Below the pieces are notes generated by a model. It ran no database searches. It was not told the origin of the DNA and saw only the letters and a program-made list of their open reading frames with translations. The position numbers and the translations under genes are program-made. A DNA stretch of 43,319 nucleotides from Streptomyces atratus (GTDB taxonomy: Bacteria; Actinomycetota; Actinomycetes; Streptomycetales; Streptomycetaceae): NCBI RefSeq assembly GCF_900119365.1, contig NZ_FPJO01000043.1, positions 1 to 43,319 of the forward strand, read 5' to 3'. Below, piece after piece: positions 1 to 6,758 of the stretch. Each line of letters begins with the position of its first letter. Position 1 is the first letter of the stretch.

Positions 1-3000
1 ACCTTCGACGAAGGCACATCGACATTCAGCGTCCGCGGCAACACACCACGACGCATCGCCATGACCATCTTGATGATCCCCGCAACACCGGCAGCCGCCT
101 GCGTATGACCGATGTTCGACTTCAACGAGCCCAACCACAACGGCCGGTCCCCCGGCCGGTCCTGACCGTAGGTCGCCAGCAACGCCTGCGCCTCGATCGG
201 GTCACCCAGTACCGTGCCTGTGCCGTGCGCCTCCACCACATCGACCTGATCACCCGAGAGCCGGGCATTCGCCAGCGCCTGCCGGATCACCCGCTGCTGC
301 GACGGACCGTTCGGAGCCGTCAGACCGTTCGACGCACCGTCCTGGTTGATGGCCGAGCCACGGATGACTGCGAGCACCTGGTGGCCGTTGCGGCGGGCGT
401 CGGAGAGGCGCTCGACGAGGAGCATGCCGACGCCTTCGGACCAGCCGGTGCCGTCCGCGCCGTCCGCGAAGGGCTTGCAGCGGCCGTCGGCGGCCAGGCC
501 GCCCTGGCGGCTGAACTCTATGAACGAGCCGGGGCCCGCCATGACGGTCACACCGCCCGCGAGCGCCAGGTCGCACTCCCCCGCCCGCAGCGCCTGGGCC
601 GCCAGGTGCAGGGCGACCAGCGAGGACGAGCAGGCCGTGTCCACCGTCACCGCCGGGCCCTCCAGGCCCAGGATGTAGGACACCCGGCCGGAGGCCACAC
701 TGCCTGCGGTGCCGGTGCACACATATCCCTCGGCCGCGCCGAGGGCGGCGCCCATGTCGCCGGCGTAGTCGTGGTTCATGAGGCCGACGTACACGCCGGT
801 CCGGGTGCCGTGCAGGGAGCGCGGGGTGATGCCGGCGCGCTCCAGGGTCTCCCAGGAGGTCTCCAGGACGAGGCGCTGCTGCGGGTCCATCGCCAGGGCC
901 TCGCGCGGCTTGATGCCGAAGAAGGGGGCGTCGAACTCGGCGGCGTCGTGCAGGAATCCGCTGTCACGGACGTACATCGTGCCCGGGTGTTCCGGGTCGG
1001 GGTGGTAGAGGGCGGTCAGGTCCCAGCCCCGGTCCTCGGGGAAGGGGGTGATGCCGTGGCCGCCGTCGGCGACCATCTTCCAGAGGTCGTCCGGCGAGGT
1101 GATGCCGCCGGGGAGCCGGCAGCCCATCGCGACGATCGCGATCGGTTCGTCGGGGGCGGTGGTGCGCTCCGCCGGGGTGTCCGAGGCACCCGTACCCGTA
1201 CCCGTGCTGGTCAGGAGCGTGTGGAGGTGGCGGGCGACGGCGGCCGGGGTGGGGTGGTCGAAGGCCAGGGTGGCCGGGAGGACGAGGCCGGTGGCGGCCG
1301 TCAGGCGGCTGCGGAGCCGGACGGCCGCCTGGGAGGTGAAACCGAGGTCCTTGAACGCCCGGTCGGGTTCGATCTCGTCCGTCGTGGGCAGTTGGGCGAC
1401 CTCGGCGGCCTCGGTGCGGACGAGGTCGAGGAGGCTCCGCAGCCGCTCCTCCTCGGTGTGGTCCGCGAGTTCGTCGCGCAGTCGCCGGACCGTTGCGGGT
1501 TCGGGGGCGGCTGACTGCGGCGCGGGCTCGGCCGTCGCGGTGGCGTCGGGGTCCGCGACGAGGCTGTGTTCGCCGTCCAGCAGCAGTGCGGCGTCGAGCG
1601 CGGCCGTGCGTGCGCGGCCCGTCAGCCCGGCTCCGGTGGTCAGGGCGAGAGCGGGCAGGCCACGTACGTGGCGCTGGGCGGCGAAGGCGTGTGCGAAGGC
1701 CTCGGCGGCGGGGGCCGTGCCCGGCGGGGCGATGAGCAGCAGGCGGGCGGGGCCGGCGATGTGCTGGAGGGGCAGGGTGGTGTCGACGGCGGCGCGCAGC
1801 CCGGCGGGAAGGGTGTGCACCACGAGGGAGAGCGGGTGCGGGATCAGGGCGGCGAGAGCGGCCGGGTCCGCTGGGTCGACGGCGGCGAGATCGACCGCGG
1901 CGGCGGTGATCTCGGCTCCCGTGTCCGCCAGTTCGGTGCTCAGGGCCGTCACCGTGTGTTCCTCGCCGGCGTACGGCAGCAGGACGCGTCGTACGCCGTG
2001 GGCGGTGACGAGGTGACGGACGAGGTCGGCCGTGGCCGGGTTGTCGGCGCCGGTGACCAGGACCGTGCCCCGGGGGTCGAGCGGGCTGTCGGAGGATGTC
2101 CCGGACCCGATGTGGGCGATGTCGCGCAGTCCGGGGACGAGAACCCGGCCGTGGCGGACGGCGCCCTCGGTGACGCCGCTGTCGACGGCGTCGAGGAGCG
2201 CGAGCAGGTCCTGGTCCTCGGGGGCGGGCGCTTCCAGGTCGATGCGGGTGCAGCGGCCGGGCTGGCTGTCGTCGAGGGGGCGCAGGGCGCCGCGTGCCGC
2301 TGCGTGTGCCGGGTTGCGGAGCGGGTCGCCGGGGCCGGTGGAGACGGCGCCGTGGGTGACCACGACGACGCGGGTGGTCCGGAGGGCGTCGCACACGAGG
2401 AGTTCGTCGACCGCCGTGGTCAGCTCGTCCGTGACGGTGACCGGATCGGTGACCGGGGCTGTCGCCGGGTCGGTGTGCGCTACGGGAAGGAGGAGGACCC
2501 GGTCGGGCGCCGGAGCGCCGGCGGCCAGGTCCGCGGTGAGCGAGGCCACGTCGGGATACGTACGTACGGTGGCGCCCGCCTTCCGCAGCGCGGACGCCGG
2601 CCTGCCCCCGGACACGGGCTCCGCCCCGGCCGGTTCGAGTACGGCCCAGCTCCCCGGTGCGTCGGCGGCGGTCCGGCTGCCGGTCCGGGCAGGGAGGGGG
2701 GACCACCGGGGGCGGTGGAGGACGTGGTCCGCGGTGGACGTGGCCAGGAGACGGGCGGGGTGGTCGAGGAGGGCGTGGCGGGTGATCTTGCCCGAGGCGG
2801 TACGGGGGATGCGGGCGACGGCGTGGAACTCGTGCGGGGCCTTGAAGTACGAGAGGTGGGTCCGGCAGGCTGCGAGGAGCTCGGCGGGGGCGGGCAGTCC
2901 GTCGGGGCCGGGGACGAGGAAGGCCACAGGGACTTCGCCGAGTACGGTGTCCGGCTTTCCGGTGACGGCGGCGTCCGCGACGCCGGGCACGGCACGCAGG

Positions 3001-4307
3001 ACGTCCTCGACCTCGGTGGGGTGGATGTTCTCGCCGCCGCGGATGATGAGTTCCTTCAGACGGCCGCTGATGGTGAAGTGGCCCGACGGGGCGCGGCGGG
3101 CCAGGTCGCCGGTCCGGTACCAGCCGTCGGTGAGGACTTCGGCGGTGGCCTCGGGCCGGTTGTGGTAGCCGGCCATCACGTTGGGGCCCTTGACCCAGAT
3201 CTCGCCCTCGGCGCCGGGTGCGCTGTCCCGTCCGGTGCCGGGATCGACGAGTCGTACGTCGAGGCCGGGGACGGCCGGGCCGCAGGAGCCCTCGACGCGG
3301 GGGCCGGTGGCGGTGTTCATGGTGATGGCGCCGCAGGCCTCGGTGCTGCCGTAGAGGTTGAGCAGCGGTACGCCGTACGCGGTTTCGAAGGCCGTCTGGA
3401 GCGCGACGGTCGTGATCGCCCCGGCGACCAGGCAGGTGCGCAGGCCGGTGCCGCGGAGGGACTGTCCGTCGGCGGCGTCGACGAGGTGCTGGTAGAGGGC
3501 GGGGACGCCGGCGAGGAAGGTGGCGGACTCCTCGCGTACGGCGGCCGCGACGTCCTCGGCCGAGAAGCCGTCGAGGATGCGGGCGGTGGCGCCGACCGCG
3601 GTCACGCCGACGACGCACGCGATGTGGGAGAAGCTGTGGAAGAGCGGGAGCGGCCAGACGACCCGGGCCTCGGCGGAGAGTCCCGCGATCGGCGCGTACG
3701 AGGCGGCGACGGACCACAGGGCGCTCCGCTGGGTGGAAAGTACGCCCTTGGGTTTGCCGGTGGTGCCGGAGGTGTACAGCTGCCAGGTGATGTCGTCCAG
3801 GCCGAGGGAGTCCCGGGCGGGGGCGGCGGGTTCGGTGGTGGCGAGCGTCTCGTAGCAGACGGTGCCGGGGCCCGGTGCGGCGTCCGGGAGGGCGGTGTCC
3901 GGCACGACGACGAGGACGGGCTCCGCGTCTCCGGCGCTCCGGGCGCGCCGGATCCGGGCGATGTGTGCGGAGTCGGTGATGACGGCGCGGGCGCCGCTGT
4001 CGGCGAGGATGTGGGCGAGCTCGGTGTCGGCGGAGTGCGGGTTGACGGGGACGCCCACGGCCGCGGCGCGGATCGCCGCGAGATAGCTCTCGACGGTCTC
4101 GACCCGGTTGCCGAGCAGGATCACGACGCGGTCCCCGGGTTCCAGTCCGAGGGCCGCCAGGTGTCCGGCGATCCGGCCGGTGCGCTGCTCCAGGCCGGCG
4201 TACGTGACGGCCCTGCGCGCGTCGCGGAATGCCTTCTTCCCGCCGGACCGTTCGGCGTGCTCCCGAAGAATTTCAGGGAATGGGCGGATCAGCTCGGCAC
4301 GCAGCAT
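1..4307 (-). CDS. Type I PKS, loading region (CoA/AMP ligase - inactive KR - ACP) and first KS; 3' end outside window
   Basis: The first 1435 codons are present; the frame stays open to the left edge, so the rest of module 1 is missing. Domains: ANL-superfamily acyl-CoA/AMP ligase, residues 1-515 (YTSGTTGKPKG at 178-188, NLYGSTEA at 317, RTGD near 398, A10 Lys507); KR-like region about 530-900; ACP about 940-1030 (LGFTS, phosphopantetheine Ser992); KS from about 1053 (Cys1226, His1361, His1401). The KS catalytic triad is complete. The KR-like part keeps the structural half and a VLVTGADN remnant (Asn756) but has neither the GGTGxLG loop nor the Ser/Tyr/Asn set, so it should be inactive. Ligase-ACP loading with an embedded reductase-like domain is known for free-acid starters, as in rapamycin/FK520 (CoL-ER-ACP). 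The start is the ATG at 4307. The neighbouring chorismate dehydratase suggests an aromatic starter; that is inference. Confidence 0.93.
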   Translation of the reverse strand, partial: MLRAELIRPFPEILREHAERSGGKKAFRDARRAVTYAGLEQRTGRIAGHLAALGLEPGDRVVILLGNRVETVESYLAAIRAAAVGVPVNPHSADTELAHILADSGARAVITDSAHIARIRRARSAGDAEPVLVVVPDTALPDAAPGPGTVCYETLATTEPAAPARDSLGLDDITWQLYTSGTTGKPKGVLSTQRSALWSVAASYAPIAGLSAEARVVWPLPLFHSFSHIACVVGVTAVGATARILDGFSAEDVAAAVREESATFLAGVPALYQHLVDAADGQSLRGTGLRTCLVAGAITTVALQTAFETAYGVPLLNLYGSTEACGAITMNTATGPRVEGSCGPAVPGLDVRLVDPGTGRDSAPGAEGEIWVKGPNVMAGYHNRPEATAEVLTDGWYRTGDLARRAPSGHFTISGRLKELIIRGGENIHPTEVEDVLRAVPGVADAAVTGKPDTVLGEVPVAFLVPGPDGLPAPAELLAACRTHLSYFKAPHEFHAVARIPRTASGKITRHALLDHPARLLATSTADHVLHRPRWSPLPARTGSRTAADAPGSWAVLEPAGAEPVSGGRPASALRKAGATVRTYPDVASLTADLAAGAPAPDRVLLLPVAHTDPATAPVTDPVTVTDELTTAVDELLVCDALRTTRVVVVTHGAVSTGPGDPLRNPAHAAARGALRPLDDSQPGRCTRIDLEAPAPEDQDLLALLDAVDSGVTEGAVRHGRVLVPGLRDIAHIGSGTSSDSPLDPRGTVLVTGADNPATADLVRHLVTAHGVRRVLLPYAGEEHTVTALSTELADTGAEITAAAVDLAAVDPADPAALAALIPHPLSLVVHTLPAGLRAAVDTTLPLQHIAGPARLLLIAPPGTAPAAEAFAHAFAAQRHVRGLPALALTTGAGLTGRARTAALDAALLLDGEHSLVADPDATATAEPAPQSAAPEPATVRRLRDELADHTEEERLRSLLDLVRTEAAEVAQLPTTDEIEPDRAFKDLGFTSQAAVRLRSRLTAATGLVLPATLAFDHPTPAAVARHLHTLLTSTGTGTGASDTPAERTTAPDEPIAIVAMGCRLPGGITSPDDLWKMVADGGHGITPFPEDRGWDLTALYHPDPEHPGTMYVRDSGFLHDAAEFDAPFFGIKPREALAMDPQQRLVLETSWETLERAGITPRSLHGTRTGVYVGLMNHDYAGDMGAALGAAEGYVCTGTAGSVASGRVSYILGLEGPAVTVDTACSSSLVALHLAAQALRAGECDLALAGGVTVMAGPGSFIEFSRQGGLAADGRCKPFADGADGTGWSEGVGMLLVERLSDARRNGHQVLAVIRGSAINQDGASNGLTAPNGPSQQRVIRQALANARLSGDQVDVVEAHGTGTVLGDPIEAQALLATYGQDRPGDRPLWLGSLKSNIGHTQAAAGVAGIIKMVMAMRRGVLPRTLNVDVPSSK

Positions 4308-4364
4308 GTCACCATATCCGTCTCTCGATTCGGCCCTTCTTGGCCCTCGCACACCGAGCGGCGG

Positions 4365-4379
4365 ACTCCGGCCCGGAGT
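4365..4379. terminator. Short perfect hairpin between the mqnA-like gene and the loading PKS gene
   Basis: ACTCCG-GCC-CGGAGT forms a 6-bp perfect stem with a 3-nt loop. It lies about 45 nt after the stop of the upstream minus-strand gene and about 58 nt before the ATG at 4307. There is no T tract. It could act as a partial terminator or attenuator, or be a chance GC-rich palindrome. Confidence 0.25.
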
Positions 4380-4423
4380 GTTGCGGACAGTGTGATCCGC
4401 CCGGGTACGGGGCTGAACCCCTG

Positions 4424-5413
4424 TCACCCCCTGTGCTGCCCCTGCGGGTTCATTCCGAGGACATCGATCCGCAGGTCCGCGGGGAATCCGGCGTCCGGTC
4501 CGCCCACCCTTCGGGCGAACTCGGTGAGGGCGGCGAGCTGTCGTGGACCGAAATCGAAGTCGAGTCCGTTGAGGTAATAGTCCTTCAGCGTCTCCGAGGT
4601 GAACTCCTCCCATTCGGCGGCCTGTTCGCAGATCAGGTCGATCTCCTGGAGGGAGAGATCCCGCGCGATCCTGAGGTCCTCGTGGACACGGCGTACGATT
4701 TCGGGTTCGCGGGCCAGGAATTCCCGCCGGACGGCCATGACGGCGAACACGAACGGCAGTCCCGTCCAGTCCCGCCACATGCCGCCGAGGTCGTGGACTC
4801 GCAGGCCGAGCCGGGGGGCCTCGTACAGGGCGGCGCGCAGCGCGACATCGCCGATGAGCACGCCGGCCCGGGCGTCGCGCATCATCACGCCGAGGTCGGG
4901 CTCGGTGACCTCGTACTGTGGCTTCACTCCGATCTGTTCGCCGAGCAGCAGCTGGGCGAGGCGGACGGAGGTGCGGCTGGCGGAGCCGAGTGCGACCTTC
5001 GCACCGTCGAGTTCGTCGAGCGGTACCTTGCTGAAGATCAGGCAGGACTGGACGTCGCCGTCGCTGCCGATCGCGATGTCCGGCAGGACGACCAGGTCCT
5101 CGGCATGCTTGAGGTACTCGAAGACACTGATCGGACCCATGTCCAGCCGGCCCTCGGCCAGGGCGGCGCTGAGGATCTCGGGGCTCGCCCTGGTGACGTC
5201 GAGGTCGAGCAGGCTGCCGGTCTTCGCGAGGCCCCAGTACAGGGGCAGGCAGTTGAGGAACGAGATGTGGCCGACGCGGGGACGGCTCCGCTTGAACGCC
5301 GCCGCCCGCCCGACTTCACCGAACTCCATTCCGGCGAATGTTCCATCCGCGTAATCCAGCGATCCGGGGAGCTGCGAAGGGCCTATTTCTGTCGTCTGTG
5401 CACTCAAGGTCAT
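4424..5413 (-). CDS. mqnA: MqnA-type chorismate dehydratase (menaquinone/futalosine family) in a PKS cluster
   Basis: A 329-residue protein. MqnA converts chorismate to 3-[(1-carboxyvinyl)oxy]benzoate plus water, the first step of the futalosine menaquinone route; it is cytosolic with a periplasmic-binding-protein-like fold. Family signatures seen: RVGHISFLNCLPLYWGL (residues 46-62, with the NCxP element), GSASRTSVRLAQLLL, and the WTGLPFVFA segment. Length fits the family apart from about 40 extra N-terminal residues. The start is the ATG at 5413 because a GGAAG ribosome site lies just upstream; an internal ATG at 5329 would remove most of the extension and cannot be excluded. No other menaquinone gene is visible, and the next gene on the same strand is a PKS with an acid-activating loading domain. 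A dedicated starter-supply role is therefore likely, but it is inferred from context. Confidence 0.9.
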   Translation of the reverse strand: MTLSAQTTEIGPSQLPGSLDYADGTFAGMEFGEVGRAAAFKRSRPRVGHISFLNCLPLYWGLAKTGSLLDLDVTRASPEILSAALAEGRLDMGPISVFEYLKHAEDLVVLPDIAIGSDGDVQSCLIFSKVPLDELDGAKVALGSASRTSVRLAQLLLGEQIGVKPQYEVTEPDLGVMMRDARAGVLIGDVALRAALYEAPRLGLRVHDLGGMWRDWTGLPFVFAVMAVRREFLAREPEIVRRVHEDLRIARDLSLQEIDLICEQAAEWEEFTSETLKDYYLNGLDFDFGPRQLAALTEFARRVGGPDAGFPADLRIDVLGMNPQGQHRG

Positions 5414-5567
5414 CAACGCTTCCGATTGCTCGAATTATGAATCCTTGACCGCGGCCGACAGGCTGCCGGAGATTGTTTTTGGCGTATTTATCGGCCGCCG
5501 CCAAGAGCTGAGATCCCGGCCACCGTAGCGCGGCTCGCAGAGCGAACTCGGGTTTCCGATGTGGCAC

Positions 5568-5593
5568 CAAGTGGCCTTGCAGCAAGTGGCCTT
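5568..5593. repeat. 11-bp direct repeat in the divergent intergenic region
   Basis: CAAGTGGCCTT occurs twice, at 5568-5578 and 5583-5593, separated by GCAG (15 bp start to start). It sits 5 bp from the inverted repeat at 5599-5618, between divergently transcribed genes, and is a plausible regulator site. I cannot name the regulator. SARP activators bind direct repeats, but normally with an 11-bp period. Confidence 0.6.
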
Positions 5594-5598
5594 CGACG

Positions 5599-5618
5599 GT
5601 AGGGGTGACCCCCTACCG
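5599..5618. promoter_or_regulatory. Perfect inverted repeat, candidate cluster-activator operator
   Basis: GGTAGGGG-TGAC-CCCCTACC is a perfect palindrome with 8-bp arms and a 4-nt centre. It ends 7 bp before a -35-like hexamer facing the oxygenase gene, where an activator such as a LuxR-type cluster regulator would bind. The G-run/C-run form recalls sites of PAS-LuxR and LAL regulators of macrolide clusters; that link is inference. It could also serve the divergent mqnA-like gene, 186 bp away. Confidence 0.5.
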
Positions 5619-5625
5619 ATAAGGG

Positions 5626-5654
5626 TTGCCCGCGTTTCGGGGCGCTCGTAGCCT
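5626..5654 (+). promoter_or_regulatory. Candidate sigma-70/HrdB-type promoter for the oxygenase-NRPS operon
   Basis: TTGCCC (5626-5631), a 17-nt spacer and TAGCCT (5649-5654) match the usual Streptomyces vegetative layout, about 55 nt before the ATG at 5709. The rest of the 295-base intergenic region (5414-5708) holds the repeats described separately and no convincing gene. On the minus strand I see no equally good promoter for the mqnA-like gene, only an AT-richer patch near 5455-5490. Confidence 0.4.
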
Positions 5655-5708
5655 GCTCGAAAAGCACTTGGCATTCGCTCACGACATCTCGACAACGAAT
5701 GGAGACTT

Positions 5709-6752
5709 ATGTCTTCCCATACGGAGGTGGCAAGCATCGTCGATCCGGTCTTGCACCTGGACGATGCGGAGAAAGCCGAACTCACCGCCCTGGCCGAGGA
5801 GCTGTCCGGTACGGCTCCCCACCTGATCGACGACCCCCGCTGGATCGCCGCCGCCCGCGCACTGTCGAGCGAGCTGCCGTCCGGGTTGCGGGCGCGGCTG
5901 CGGGAGTTCACCTGGGATCCGGGGACCGACGCGATGCTGCTGCTGCGCAATCTGCCGCGGCACGCGCCCGGCGAGACACCGGCCACGCCGTCCGTCGTCG
6001 GCTCGGTGCAGCGCACCGCCACTGTGCCGGCCGCGGCCCTCGCACTCATCGGCATGGCGCTGGGCGAGGTGGTCGCCTTCGACAAGGAGAAGTCCGGCGC
6101 CCTGGTGCAGGACGTGGTCCCGGTGCCCGGTATGGAGAGCTTCCAGGGCAACGCGGGCTCCACCAAGCTGAACATGCACACGGAGAACGCCTTCCACCCG
6201 CTGCGCCCGGACTTCGTCGGCCTGATGTGCGTACGCAACGACCATGCGAACGTGGCGAAGCTGCGGATCGCGTCGGTGCGCCGCATCGTGCCGCTGCTCC
6301 CGGAGCCGGTCCGGTCGATCCTTCACGAGCCGCGCTTCACGATCGCCGCGCCCGCGTCGTTCGGCATGCCGCCCGGCAGCGAGGAACCGCGCCCCGTCCT
6401 GACCGGCAGCGTCGACGACCCGGATCTGACGGTCGACTTCAGCAGCACGACGGCGCTGGACGACGCCGCGGCCGACGCGCTGCTCCTGCTGGAGAAGGCA
6501 GTCGACCACAGCTACCAGGAACTCCTGCTGGCGCCGGGCGACCTCGCACTGGTCGACAACCGGATGGCGTTGCACGGCCGGAACGCGTTCCAGCCGCGCT
6601 ATGACGGCGCTGACCGCTGGCTCCAGCGGATTTTCGTACACATCGACCACCGGAGGTCGCGTGCGTCGCGGCCGGACGGCGGCCAGGTGCTGCAGAGCTC
6701 GGCGCCCGGCCCGCTGAACACTCCGGAACCGCTGAACACCAAGGAGAGGTAG
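5709..6752 (+). CDS. Fe(II)/2-oxoglutarate-dependent oxygenase, clavaminate synthase/AsnO/VioC family (probable amino-acid beta-hydroxylase)
   Basis: 347 residues, a typical length for the clavaminate-synthase-like (TauD-fold) group. The iron triad is visible as HTE (His157, Glu159) and the distal His289 in NRMALHGRNAF; Arg307 in LQRIFVH is the likely 2-oxoglutarate anchor. AsnO and VioC use the same HxE...H arrangement to hydroxylate the beta-carbon of Asn or Arg. GGAG lies 4 nt before the ATG. The gene ends 6 bp before the NRPS-like gene, whose ribosome site (AAGGAGAGG) overlaps the end of this gene, so the two are probably co-translated. The partner adenylation domain reads as Asn-like, so the best guess is Asn (free or carrier-bound) to 3-hydroxy-Asn. 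The substrate is inferred; Asp, Arg or a late polyketide oxidation are alternatives. Confidence 0.88.
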   Translation: MSSHTEVASIVDPVLHLDDAEKAELTALAEELSGTAPHLIDDPRWIAAARALSSELPSGLRARLREFTWDPGTDAMLLLRNLPRHAPGETPATPSVVGSVQRTATVPAAALALIGMALGEVVAFDKEKSGALVQDVVPVPGMESFQGNAGSTKLNMHTENAFHPLRPDFVGLMCVRNDHANVAKLRIASVRRIVPLLPEPVRSILHEPRFTIAAPASFGMPPGSEEPRPVLTGSVDDPDLTVDFSSTTALDDAAADALLLLEKAVDHSYQELLLAPGDLALVDNRMALHGRNAFQPRYDGADRWLQRIFVHIDHRRSRASRPDGGQVLQSSAPGPLNTPEPLNTKER

Positions 6753-6758
6753 CAGACC

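Noticed and set aside
964..3717. 917-codon minus-strand frame overlapping the ligase/loading gene
   Set aside because: It is a shifted frame of the real gene (1-4307); its translation is Arg/Pro-rich, while the other frame shows ligase, KR-like, ACP and KS motifs.
5435..6286. Minus-strand frames at 5435-6286 and 5316-5585 as genes in the divergent region
   Set aside because: They overlap the oxygenase gene or the promoter region, show no domain, and have no ribosome site.
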